From positions 248,001 through 312,000 of the forward strand of contig NZ_JACIDS010000002.1 of NCBI RefSeq assembly GCF_014196455.1: a stretch of DNA of 64,000 nucleotides, written 5' to 3'. Shown one piece after another: positions 8,446-15,848 of this stretch. Positions within the stretch are counted from its first letter, which is position 1. Every line of letters starts with the position of its first letter. The DNA comes from Kaistia hirudinis. Its GTDB lineage: Bacteria; Pseudomonadota; Alphaproteobacteria; Rhizobiales; Kaistiaceae. The position numbers were made by a program, and so were the translations under genes. The notes under the pieces are model-generated. The model ran no database searches. It worked only from the letters and a program-made list of their open reading frames with translations, and had not been told where the DNA came from.

Positions 8446-8492
8446 GAGCATTTTCGGGCGAGGTCGGTACCGGTTCGCGTGCAGAAAATGCG
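8446..8492. repeat. Dispersed palindromic repeat with GCATTTTC / GAAAATGC ends
   Basis: A 47-base element starts GAGCATTTTCGGGCGAGG and ends GTGCAGAAAATGCG, with 8-base inverted ends. From memory, closely similar elements are scattered between genes in many Hyphomicrobiales genomes. It lies between the ATPase and amidohydrolase genes, where it may act as an RNA stem-loop. Only one copy is visible here. Confidence 0.6.
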
Positions 8493-8507
8493 GAAGAACA
8501 AGGAGCT

Positions 8508-9317
8508 CTAGTGCGATGCGCCGGCCGCCGGGCGGCGGGAATGCAGCGACATCAGGAAATCGGTGAGCTCGATATAGGTCATGCTGGAAGTCGGCGCGTC
8601 GAGCGCGACCTCGCCGCGGTCCATGACCACCAGGCGGTCGCAGACCTCGTGCACGTGATGGATGTTGTGTTCGATATAGATGCAGGAGCGACCGCCCGCC
8701 TTGATCGAGCGGATGAAGTCGAGGACCTTCTGCACTTCCTTCAGCGCCAGCGCCACGGTCGGTTCGTCGAGCACGATCAGGTCGCTGTCGAAATGCATGG
8801 CGCGGCCGATCGCGACGCCCTGGCGCTCGCCACCCGAGAGGCGGCTGACCGGCGTGTCGACGCTGATGCCGACGCCGCGAAAGCCGATCGTGGAGCGCAT
8901 GATCTGGTCGGCGACACGCTTCTCGGCCTTCACGTCGATGAAGCCGAGGCGGTTGGTCAACGGACGCCCGACGAAGAAATTGCGCCAGAGCGGCTGCTTC
9001 TCGCCGAGCGAGGAATCCTGATAGACGGTCTCGATGCGCAGCTTGTGCGCTTCCTTCACCGTATAGGACGCGGCGTCGATCTTCTGGCCGCGGACATAGA
9101 GCGTGCCGCTCGACGGCGGCTCCACGCCGGTCAGAACCTTGATGAGCGTCGACTTGCCGGCGCCATTGTCGCCGATCAGCCCGACGATCTCGTTCGAGCC
9201 GATCTCGAGCGTGACGTTCTTCAGACTGACGACCTTGCCATATTGCTTGCCGACGTTCTCGAGCCGGACGATGGGAGTGGAAGGCGTCGCTTGGTTGCTC
9301 GTCGCTTGGCTGCTCAT
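8508..9317 (-). CDS. Sugar ABC transporter ATP-binding protein, single domain (module B)
   Basis: A 269-residue ATPase with one nucleotide-binding domain, like FrcA-type proteins, so it must work as a dimer. It shows Walker A GDNGAGKST, signature RLSGGERQGVAIGRAM, Walker B LIVLDEPTVAL and the switch histidine in CIYIEHN. The start at 9317 gives MSSQATSN. An upstream GTG at 9377 would lie inside the stem-loop at 9354-9379 and has no ribosome site, so the shorter form is preferred. It follows the binding-protein gene in the module B operon and energises the same importer as the permease at 10398. Confidence 0.9.
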   Translation of the reverse strand: MSSQATSNQATPSTPIVRLENVGKQYGKVVSLKNVTLEIGSNEIVGLIGDNGAGKSTLIKVLTGVEPPSSGTLYVRGQKIDAASYTVKEAHKLRIETVYQDSSLGEKQPLWRNFFVGRPLTNRLGFIDVKAEKRVADQIMRSTIGFRGVGISVDTPVSRLSGGERQGVAIGRAMHFDSDLIVLDEPTVALALKEVQKVLDFIRSIKAGGRSCIYIEHNIHHVHEVCDRLVVMDRGEVALDAPTSSMTYIELTDFLMSLHSRRPAAGASH

Positions 9318-9353
9318 GGGCGCGGTCCGCTTCGTGGCCTCGAGGGGGAGAGA

Positions 9354-9379
9354 GGGTGGCGCGGCGAGGCGCGCCACCC
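9354..9379 (-). terminator. Intercistronic 10-bp stem-loop after the module B binding-protein gene
   Basis: GGGTGGCGCG (9354-9363) and CGCGCCACCC (9370-9379) form a perfect 10-bp stem with a 6-base loop. It lies directly after the binding-protein stop codon at 9387 on the transcribed minus strand and before the ATPase start at 9317. There is no T-run, so mRNA stabilisation or partial termination is more likely than full termination. It resembles the hairpin behind the module A binding-protein gene in position. Confidence 0.65.
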
Positions 9380-9386
9380 GGTTGCG

Positions 9387-10370
9387 TCAGCGGATGCCGG
9401 TCTTGACCAGCGCCTCGAGCAGCTCGACGTTGTCCTTCGTCATCGAGCCGGTGCTGGTGAACATCTGCGTGTTGCCGAGGCCGTACTTCTTCTGCAGGAC
9501 GGCCGAGAGCACGCCGTAGAAGCCCTGGAGATAGGGCTGCTGGTCGAGCACGGCGGTGATGTAGCCGTCCTTGACGCCCTGGATCGAGGCGGAGGAGATG
9601 TCGAAGCCGGCAGCGGTGACCTCGCCCGGCTTCTTGCCGGCGTCCTTCAGCACCTTGGCGAGCACGGCGGTGACGCCGCCATGGCCGGGAACCAGGATCG
9701 CCTTGGTGTCGGGGTTCGACTCGAGATAGGCGACGAGCACCGGAACCGAGAGCGAGGGGTCGAGCACGGCTTCCTGCGTCCACTGCAGCGTCTCGACGCC
9801 GAGGCCGTTCTCCTTGAGATAGTCGACGGTGCCCTTGGCGGTGATCGCGCCAGCAGCGCCCTCGATGAAGGCGCCATAGACGAGCACCTTGTCACCGGCC
9901 TTCAGCTTGCCGTCCTTGACGGCGAGGTCGGCGAGGTTGCGGCCGGCGCCGTAGGAATCGGCGCCGAAATAGTTGAGGCCCGTGCCGGGCAGGTTGGTGT
10001 CGGTCAGGACGACGACGACGCCTTCTTCCTTGGCCTTGTTCAGGAAGGGGGTCATCGCGGCGACGCCGGGATGGCCCATGATGGCGATTGCGTCGGGCGC
10101 GGCGGCGAGCGCCTCGCTGGCCTGGACGAGCATCTTCTGCGGATCCCAGCCCGAATGCTGCTCGATCAGGTTGACCTTGAGGATGCGGGCCGCCTCGCGG
10201 GCGCCGAGTTCACGGGCGAGCGTGGCGGTGTCGCCGGGATTGCCGCCCATCTGGAAATACATGGTGAGGCCGGAATCGGCGGCCTCCTGGGCCTGCGCCG
10301 GGGCCGCGAGCGGCGCGACGAGGAAGGCCGAAAGTGCGAGGCCGGCAAGCCCCTTCATGAGATTGCGCAT
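9387..10370 (-). CDS. Sugar ABC transporter substrate-binding protein (module B)
   Basis: A 327-residue periplasmic binding protein of the ribose/galactose class. The signal peptide covers residues 1-28 (MRNLMKGLAGLAL to AQAQ). The mature protein has typical segments ALAAAPDAIAIMGHPGV, GVVVVLTDTNLPG, DTKAILVPGHGG and AAGFDISSASIQGVKDGYITAVLDQQPY, the last matching the family's ligand-contact and hinge region. It lies between the permease and ATPase genes on the minus strand, with a strong stem-loop after its stop. The ligand is unknown; the dehydratase and lactonase-like genes of the operon suggest an aldose, lactone or aldonate. Confidence 0.92.
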   Translation of the reverse strand: MRNLMKGLAGLALSAFLVAPLAAPAQAQEAADSGLTMYFQMGGNPGDTATLARELGAREAARILKVNLIEQHSGWDPQKMLVQASEALAAAPDAIAIMGHPGVAAMTPFLNKAKEEGVVVVLTDTNLPGTGLNYFGADSYGAGRNLADLAVKDGKLKAGDKVLVYGAFIEGAAGAITAKGTVDYLKENGLGVETLQWTQEAVLDPSLSVPVLVAYLESNPDTKAILVPGHGGVTAVLAKVLKDAGKKPGEVTAAGFDISSASIQGVKDGYITAVLDQQPYLQGFYGVLSAVLQKKYGLGNTQMFTSTGSMTKDNVELLEALVKTGIR

Positions 10371-10397
10371 GGTTCTGTTCCCTTATCCTTTCCCTGG

Positions 10398-11423
10398 TCA
10401 GTATCTCTTCACGCGGGCGCGAAGATCTTTCAGCAGCGGGACCTTGTCGGGATCCTCTATGGCTGCGTTCATGGTCACGGACACGATGAAGACGAGCCCG
10501 ATGTAGAAGCGTGTCCAGAAGCCGGCGACGCCGGAGGCGACGAGGCCGGCCTCGATGATGGCGACGATCAGCGAGCCGAAGACGGTGCCGACGATCTTGC
10601 CGGAGCCGCCGAAGATCGAGGTTCCGCCGATGAACACGGCGGCGACGACGATGAGCAGGTAGCCCATGCCGGCCTGGGCGAAGTAGGTGGTGGTCTCCAG
10701 CGTCAGCAGCACGCCGGCAAAGGCGGAGAGCAGGCCCATCAGCGTGAAGAGCTTGATCTTCTCGCGCTCGATCGGGATGCCCACGACCTTGGCGACCTTC
10801 AGGCTGTCGCCGATGAAGAGCAGGCTTTCGCCGAAGCGGTGGCGGTTCAAGATCATCCAGACCAGCACGGCGACGCCGAGCGCCCAGAAGAACTGCACCG
10901 GCAGCGGCCCGAGCCGTCCGGCGAAGACGACCTGGATCGGGTCGCCGACGATCTGGGGTATGGCGAGCGAGGCGCCGTTCGAGATCACTGTGAGAAGCCC
11001 GCCCCATAGGAAGAGCATGGCCAATGTCGCGATCAGCGATGGGATGCCGAGCTTGGTCACGACCAGCCCGTTGATGAAGCCCATCACCGTGCCGGTGGCG
11101 AGCGCGGCGATCAGCGCCAGCCAGGTCCAGTTATAGTCTTGGTAGAGGATGCAGAAGACGTAGCTGGCGAAGGCGACGACCGAGGGGAAGGAGAGGTCCA
11201 TCTCGCCCGCCACGACGACCAGCGTCAGGCCGAGCGCGATGATCATTGGCGGCGGCACATTGGCCATGAAGCTCATATAGACGCGGTAGCCGAGAAAGGC
11301 GCGCGGCGCCGTGAGCATGAACAGAATGACGAGCAGCGCGAAGACGAGGGCGATCGCCGTGCCCTCGATCTTGAAGAAGGCCGCGACGGGGTTCGATGGC
11401 GCCGACTTGTCCGCATGCGCCAT
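10398..11423 (-). CDS. Sugar ABC transporter permease (module B)
   Basis: A 341-residue inner-membrane permease of the RbsC-like family. Hydrophobic helices begin near residue 20 (TAIALVFALLVILFML). The family motif appears as GEMDLSF near residue 70 and the contact region as FIGGTSIFGGSGKIVGTVFG. The ATG at 11423 shares one base with the TGA of the RraA-family gene (TGATG), so translation is coupled; a GTG one codon earlier is also possible. It completes the module B importer with the genes at 9387 and 8508. Confidence 0.92.
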   Translation of the reverse strand: MAHADKSAPSNPVAAFFKIEGTAIALVFALLVILFMLTAPRAFLGYRVYMSFMANVPPPMIIALGLTLVVVAGEMDLSFPSVVAFASYVFCILYQDYNWTWLALIAALATGTVMGFINGLVVTKLGIPSLIATLAMLFLWGGLLTVISNGASLAIPQIVGDPIQVVFAGRLGPLPVQFFWALGVAVLVWMILNRHRFGESLLFIGDSLKVAKVVGIPIEREKIKLFTLMGLLSAFAGVLLTLETTTYFAQAGMGYLLIVVAAVFIGGTSIFGGSGKIVGTVFGSLIVAIIEAGLVASGVAGFWTRFYIGLVFIVSVTMNAAIEDPDKVPLLKDLRARVKRY

Positions 11424-12106
11424 CACAGCACCCCGTATTTTGCGTAGACATCCCGCAGGAAGCCGCCGGCCCTGAGCTCGTTCATCGAATGGTGCTCACC
11501 GTCGATCTTGTCGAAGGCCGCCTTGAGCACCTCGGCCTCGACCGCCTGCGGCACGACGACGACGCCGTCCGCATCGCCGAAGACGAGGTCTCCCGGCGCG
11601 ACGCGCACGCCGCCGCAGATCACCGGCACGTCAACGGCCTGGATCTGGCCGCGGCCCTTGGAATCGAGCGGCGCGATGCCGCCATGGAAGACGGGCAGCT
11701 TCAGCCGGCGGATCTCGATGATGTCGCGCACGAAGCCGTCGGTGACGCAGCCCGCCGCGCCGCGGGCCACCGTCGCCGTGGAGAGCAGTGAGCCCCAGGG
11801 CGCGATGCGCGGGGAGCCGCCGCAGGCGAAGACGGCAATGTCGCCGGGCTTCAGATCGTCGACGATCGCGATCTCGAGCTCATAGGGGTTCACGCCCTCC
11901 TCGAGATAGCAGACCTCCATATACATGCCCGTCCGCGCCCGGCCGCACATCTTGAGCGTATCGTCGAGCGGGCGGATGCCGGGCGCCATCGCCTGGTTGG
12001 TGATGCCGATGGCGTCGAGCGCATCGGAGAGCACGGCCGAGAACAGCTCGTCCCAACGTTCGGGCAGGGGCGGGTTCTGGCGCGACCTGAATGGGGTTCC
12101 GGACAA
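11423..12106 (-). CDS. RraA-family protein, possible 2-oxo-acid aldolase
   Basis: A 227-residue member of the RraA / 4-hydroxy-4-methyl-2-oxoglutarate aldolase family. The segment WGSLLSTATVARGAAGCVTDGFVRDI (about residues 110-135) holds the conserved arginine-aspartate pair that binds metal and substrate in the aldolases. Family members cleave 4-hydroxy-2-oxo acids to pyruvate plus a carbonyl compound; the RNase-E-inhibiting RraA is one branch. Here the gene lies between a sugar-acid dehydratase, which would make a 2-keto-3-deoxy acid, and a sugar importer. An aldolase step is therefore the natural inference. It starts 12 bases after the dehydratase stop and overlaps the permease start. Confidence 0.85.
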   Translation of the reverse strand: MSGTPFRSRQNPPLPERWDELFSAVLSDALDAIGITNQAMAPGIRPLDDTLKMCGRARTGMYMEVCYLEEGVNPYELEIAIVDDLKPGDIAVFACGGSPRIAPWGSLLSTATVARGAAGCVTDGFVRDIIEIRRLKLPVFHGGIAPLDSKGRGQIQAVDVPVICGGVRVAPGDLVFGDADGVVVVPQAVEAEVLKAAFDKIDGEHHSMNELRAGGFLRDVYAKYGVL

Positions 12107-12118
12107 TTGTGCCTCGCT

Positions 12119-13879
12119 TCAGAAGGAAACCTTGGAGGGGGGCGTGCCGCTGCCACCGACGAGGAAGTCGAAATCGACGCCCTTGTCGGCCTGCTGCACA
12201 TGGTCGATGAAGAGCTTGCCGTAGCCGCGCTCGTAATGCGGGGCCGGTGGCACGAAGGCGGCGCGACGGCGTTCCATCTCCTCGGCGTCGATCTCGACGT
12301 CGATGCGCCGCGCCTTCGTGTCGAGGACGATCATATCCCCGGTCTGCACCAGGGCGAGCGGTCCGCCGAGCGCCGATTCCGGCGCGACATGCAGCACGAC
12401 CGTGCCGAAAGCCGTGCCGCTCATGCGCGCATCGGAGACGCGGACCATGTCGGTGACGCCCTGCTTGAGCAGCTTCTTCGGCAGCGCCATGGTCCCGACT
12501 TCCGGCATGCCCGGATAGCCGCGCGGGCCGGCATTCTGCAGCACGAGCACGCTGTCGGCGTCGACATCGAGATCCGGATCGTCGATCCGGTTGCGCAGAT
12601 CCTCGGCATCCTTGAAGACCATGGCGCGGCCACGATGCTGCATCAGCTTGGGCGAGGCGGCCGAGGGCTTCAGGATGGCGCCGTCGGGCGCGAGATTGCC
12701 GCGCAGCACCACGAGCCCGCCCTCGCGCGTCAGCGGATTGTCGACCGGGCGGATGACCTCGTCGTTCCAGCTCGTCGCATTGGCGATGCGCGCGCCGATC
12801 GTGCCGCCCTCGACGGCGGGGGCGTCGAGGTTCAGTTTCTCGGCTATGCGCCGCATGACGACCGGCAGGCCGCCGGCATCGAAGAACTCTTCCATCAGGA
12901 AGCGCCCGGAGGGCTTCAGATCGACGAGGCAGGGCACGTCGCGGCCGAGTTCGTCCCAGTCATTGAGCGTGAACGGAACGCCGAGCCGGCCGGCCAGCGC
13001 CAGCAGATGGACGACGGCATTGGTCGATCCGCCGATCGCACCGGCGACCTTCACCGCATTCTCGAAGGCGGCGCGGGTCAGGATCTTCGAGATGCGGATA
13101 TCCTCGCGCACCAGCGTCACGATGCGCTTGCCCGCTTCCTCGGCCAGCACGGCACGGCGGCTGTCGGGCGCGGGGATGGTGCCGTTCATCGGCAGGCCGA
13201 TGCCGAGCGCCTCGCTGAGCAGCGCCATGGTCGAGGCGGTGCCCATCGTCATGCAGGAGCCCGCCGAACGGCTCATCGCCGCCTCGGCGGCATCGAGATC
13301 GGCCTTGGACATCTTGCCGGTGCGATAGGCCTCGTCGAGGCGGAACACGTCCGTGCCCGAGCCGAGCTCGCGGCCCTGGTAGCGTCCGTTCAGCATCGGG
13401 CCGCCGGAGACGAGAATCGACGGCACGTCGCAGCTGGCCGCGCCCATCAGCAGCGCCGGCGTGGTCTTGTCGCAGCCGGCGAGCAGCACGACACCGTCGA
13501 TCGGATTGGCGCGGATCGTCTCCTCGACATCCATGGCGACGAGATTGCGGAACATCATCGTCGTCGGCCGCATCAGCGGCTCGCCGAGGCTGGTCACCGG
13601 GAACTCGAGCGGGAAGCCGCCGGCCATCAGCACGCCGCGCTTCACGTCCTCGGCGAGGTCGCGCAGGTGGCGGTTGCAGTTGGTCAGCTGCGACCAGGTA
13701 TTGCAGATGCCGATCACGGGGCGGCCGTCGAACAGCTCGGCCGAGAAGCCTTGGCTCTTCATCCAGCTGCGCGGAATGAAGCCGTATTTGCCCTCGCGGG
13801 CGAACCATTCGCCGCTGCGCAGCGTGCGGGCAGCCCCGGACGCACTGGTCTTGTTCTCGGGCTCGTCCGGGTCGGCCAT
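12119..13879 (-). CDS. IlvD/Edd-family sugar-acid dehydratase
   Basis: A 586-residue dehydratase of the IlvD/Edd family, most like L-arabinonate/D-xylonate dehydratases rather than the amino-acid enzyme, judging by length and the N-terminal RSGEWFAREGKYGFIPRSW. Three conserved cysteines for the iron-sulfur cluster are visible in GICNTWSQLTNCN, LLAGCDKTTPA and SAGSCMTMGTASTM. The active-site serine region near the C-terminus is MSGTAFGTVVLHVAPES. It converts an aldonate to a 2-keto-3-deoxy acid. It is first in the minus-strand operon with the RraA-family gene, transporter and lactonase-like genes. A LacI-type operator lies 25 bases upstream of its start. Confidence 0.92.
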   Translation of the reverse strand: MADPDEPENKTSASGAARTLRSGEWFAREGKYGFIPRSWMKSQGFSAELFDGRPVIGICNTWSQLTNCNRHLRDLAEDVKRGVLMAGGFPLEFPVTSLGEPLMRPTTMMFRNLVAMDVEETIRANPIDGVVLLAGCDKTTPALLMGAASCDVPSILVSGGPMLNGRYQGRELGSGTDVFRLDEAYRTGKMSKADLDAAEAAMSRSAGSCMTMGTASTMALLSEALGIGLPMNGTIPAPDSRRAVLAEEAGKRIVTLVREDIRISKILTRAAFENAVKVAGAIGGSTNAVVHLLALAGRLGVPFTLNDWDELGRDVPCLVDLKPSGRFLMEEFFDAGGLPVVMRRIAEKLNLDAPAVEGGTIGARIANATSWNDEVIRPVDNPLTREGGLVVLRGNLAPDGAILKPSAASPKLMQHRGRAMVFKDAEDLRNRIDDPDLDVDADSVLVLQNAGPRGYPGMPEVGTMALPKKLLKQGVTDMVRVSDARMSGTAFGTVVLHVAPESALGGPLALVQTGDMIVLDTKARRIDVEIDAEEMERRRAAFVPPAPHYERGYGKLFIDHVQQADKGVDFDFLVGGSGTPPSKVSF

Positions 13880-13903
13880 TCGTTCCTCCGTGGTGGCAAA
13901 AAC

Positions 13904-13917
13904 ATGTAACGTTAAAT
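13904..13917. promoter_or_regulatory. LacI-type operator 1 in front of the dehydratase operon
   Basis: ATGTAACGTTAAAT is an imperfect palindrome around a central CG, the usual form of LacI-family operators. It lies between a minus-strand TTGTCG (13926-13931) and TTACAT (13904-13909), spaced by 16, so a bound repressor would block that promoter. It matches operator 2 at 15032-15045 in 12 of 14 positions. Confidence 0.7.
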
Positions 13918-13958
13918 TTGAAAACCGACAAGCGGGGTTCTTCAGTCCCGCGCAGGAT

Positions 13959-14996
13959 TCAGGTGGTGGCGCCGGCGTCGAAGTGGACGGGGAGGACGAA
14001 TTCCGGGCGCTCGAACGCGCCGGTCTCGAGCCGCTTCAGCATGGCGCGCCCGGCTTGTTCGCCGAGCGCATAGGCGGAGGAGACCACGGTCGTCAGCCGC
14101 GGGCGGGCATAGCGATGCGCCTCGAAGCCGTTGAAGCCGACGACGCGGACATCCTCCGGAACGCGGATGTCGTGATCGAAGAGATAGAGCATCGCAGCCG
14201 TGGCGATCGGGTCATTGCCGCCGATGATCGCGCCGGGGAGGGGGGCGTGGGCGAGGTGGCGCGCCACCGCGTCCTGAACATCGGCGAAGCTCTCGCTCGC
14301 CGATTCGATCACCGTCAGCCGCGCCTCGCCGCCGGCCGCGGCAATGCTCTCGCCGATCCCGCCAAGGCGCTCCTCGATGGCCGGCCAGTGCTGTGCGGGG
14401 ACGACGGCCAGGAAATCGCCGACGCGCCGCGCTAGCAAATGGTCGCCGACCAGCCGGCCGGCGCCGCGATCATCCTGGCGAACCACGCAGAAATCCGCGC
14501 CGGGAAGCTCCATCTTCTCCTGGAACAGAACGACCGGCTGGTCAAGTTCGAGCAGTTGCTGGACGGATTCGCGCCGCGCCTCCGCCGCGCCCGAGATCAT
14601 GGCGCAGAAGCCGCCGACCTCGAAATTGCGCATGATCATCGATTGCGCCAGCGCCGCGCCGGGCATGCCCTGGACCGTCAGCGTGAAATCGGCGCCGTTC
14701 AGCACATTGGCGAGGCCGGCGACCACCTGGCAGGTGAAGAAATCGGCGAGGAAGGCGGGCTGCTCGTCGACGATCACCATGCCGATCGAGCGCTGCTCGG
14801 CGACGCGCAGATTGCGCGCATTGGCCTGGCGCCGGTAGCCGAGCCGCTCGATCTCGCGCTCGACCCGCTTCTTGGTCGCGACCGAGACGAACTGCATCCG
14901 CCCGTTCAGGACGTTCGAGACCGTCATGGCCGAGACGCCGGCCGCCTTGGCCACGTCCTTGATGGTGGCGCGTCTGCCGCGCGGCCTCTCGTTCAT
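13959..14996 (-). CDS. LacI-family transcriptional regulator
   Basis: A 345-residue regulator. Residues 10-32 form the LacI-type helix-turn-helix (ATIKDVAKAAGVSAMTVSN) with the hinge helix following, and residues from about 70 form a periplasmic-binding-protein-like effector domain. Late segments VPEDVRVVGFNGFEAHRYARPRLTTV and EQAGRAMLKRLE are typical. It sits between the dehydratase operon, on the same strand, and the divergent SDR gene. Near-identical operator sequences lie in front of both, so it most likely represses module B until a sugar or lactone appears. MNERPRGRR is the only sensible start. Confidence 0.93.
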   Translation of the reverse strand: MNERPRGRRATIKDVAKAAGVSAMTVSNVLNGRMQFVSVATKKRVEREIERLGYRRQANARNLRVAEQRSIGMVIVDEQPAFLADFFTCQVVAGLANVLNGADFTLTVQGMPGAALAQSMIMRNFEVGGFCAMISGAAEARRESVQQLLELDQPVVLFQEKMELPGADFCVVRQDDRGAGRLVGDHLLARRVGDFLAVVPAQHWPAIEERLGGIGESIAAAGGEARLTVIESASESFADVQDAVARHLAHAPLPGAIIGGNDPIATAAMLYLFDHDIRVPEDVRVVGFNGFEAHRYARPRLTTVVSSAYALGEQAGRAMLKRLETGAFERPEFVLPVHFDAGATT

Positions 14997-15031
14997 CGTG
15001 CCCTTCCAGCCTCGACCAATCGTAACTTATC

Positions 15032-15045
15032 ATATATCGTTAAAT
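15032..15045. promoter_or_regulatory. LacI-type operator 2 between lacI-type gene and SDR gene
   Basis: ATATATCGTTAAAT shares 12 of 14 bases, including the CGTTAAAT half, with operator 1. It lies in the short divergent region and overlaps a possible SDR start at 15044. This supports the later start at 15074 and autoregulation of the LacI-type gene. Confidence 0.6.
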
Positions 15046-15073
15046 GGAACCAGAATCGAACACGGTCCCGATC

Positions 15074-15841
15074 ATGCCCGACGCGTCTACTGCCTTCGCC
15101 CGCTATCCGAGCCTCGCCGGCAAGGCCGTTTTGATCACGGGTGGGGCCACCGGTATCGGCGCGTCCATGGTCGAGCATTTCGCCGACCAGGGCGCACGCG
15201 TCGGCTTTCTCGACATCGATGCCGGCGCGGGGACGGCGCTCGCGGCCCGGCTCGGCGGCGCGGCCCGCTTCCTGCCCTGCGACGTGACCGACGTGGACGG
15301 GCTGAAGGCGGCGATCCATGCATTCGAGGCGGAGAGCGGGCATATCGACGTTCTCGTGAACAATGCGGCGAATGACGATCGCCACAGAGTGGACGAGGTC
15401 GACACCGCTTACTGGGACAACCGCATGGCGATCAACCTGCGTCCCCAGTTTTTCGCGGCGCAGGCCGTCCGCCCGGGCATGGCGCGCGCGGGCGGCGGCT
15501 CGATCATCAATCTGGGCTCGGTCGTCGTGCAGATGGCGGCGGCGGAGATGGTGGCCTATGTCGCGGCCAAGGCGGCCGTCTATGGCCTGACGCGGGCGCT
15601 GGCGCGCGAGTTCGGGCCGGACCGCATCCGCGTCAATTGTCTCGTGCCAGGCTGGGTCATGACCGAGCGGCAGATCCGCCTCTGGCTCGACGAAGCCGGC
15701 GAACAGCGGATCGCCGAGCGTCAGTGCCTGCCCGACAAGCTGGTCCCGGAGGATATTGCCCGCATGGCGCTGTTCCTCGCCGCCGACGACAGCCGGCATT
15801 GCACGTCGCAGAGCTTCATCGTCGACGGCGGCTGGGTTTGA
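15074..15841 (+). CDS. SDR-family dehydrogenase, probable sugar 1-dehydrogenase
   Basis: A 255-residue short-chain dehydrogenase. The cofactor motif TGGATGIG is near residue 20, NNAAND near residue 95, the catalytic serine in NLGSVVVQ, and the catalytic pair in YVAAK, the standard YxxxK. The C-terminus ends in VDGGWV as in classical SDRs. An acidic residue after strand 2 (FLDID) suggests NAD preference. It is divergent from the LacI-type gene and shares its operator. In module B it would oxidise the imported sugar to a lactone for the amidohydrolases. An ATG at 15044 would add ten residues but overlaps the operator and lacks a ribosome site. Confidence 0.88.
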   Translation: MPDASTAFARYPSLAGKAVLITGGATGIGASMVEHFADQGARVGFLDIDAGAGTALAARLGGAARFLPCDVTDVDGLKAAIHAFEAESGHIDVLVNNAANDDRHRVDEVDTAYWDNRMAINLRPQFFAAQAVRPGMARAGGGSIINLGSVVVQMAAAEMVAYVAAKAAVYGLTRALAREFGPDRIRVNCLVPGWVMTERQIRLWLDEAGEQRIAERQCLPDKLVPEDIARMALFLAADDSRHCTSQSFIVDGGWV

Positions 15842-15848
15842 GGCGGCT

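Noticed and set aside
9318-9377. GTG extension of the module B ATPase
   Set aside because: The codon lies inside a perfect 10-bp stem-loop and has no ribosome site; homologous ATPases start near the shorter position.
8424-11009. 861-codon plus-strand frame
   Set aside because: It lies antisense to the module B ATPase, binding-protein and permease genes, all with clear motifs; long shadows are expected in G+C-rich DNA.
15044-15073. Upstream ATG for the SDR gene
   Set aside because: It overlaps the LacI-type operator and lacks a ribosome site; the shorter form has the usual SDR length.
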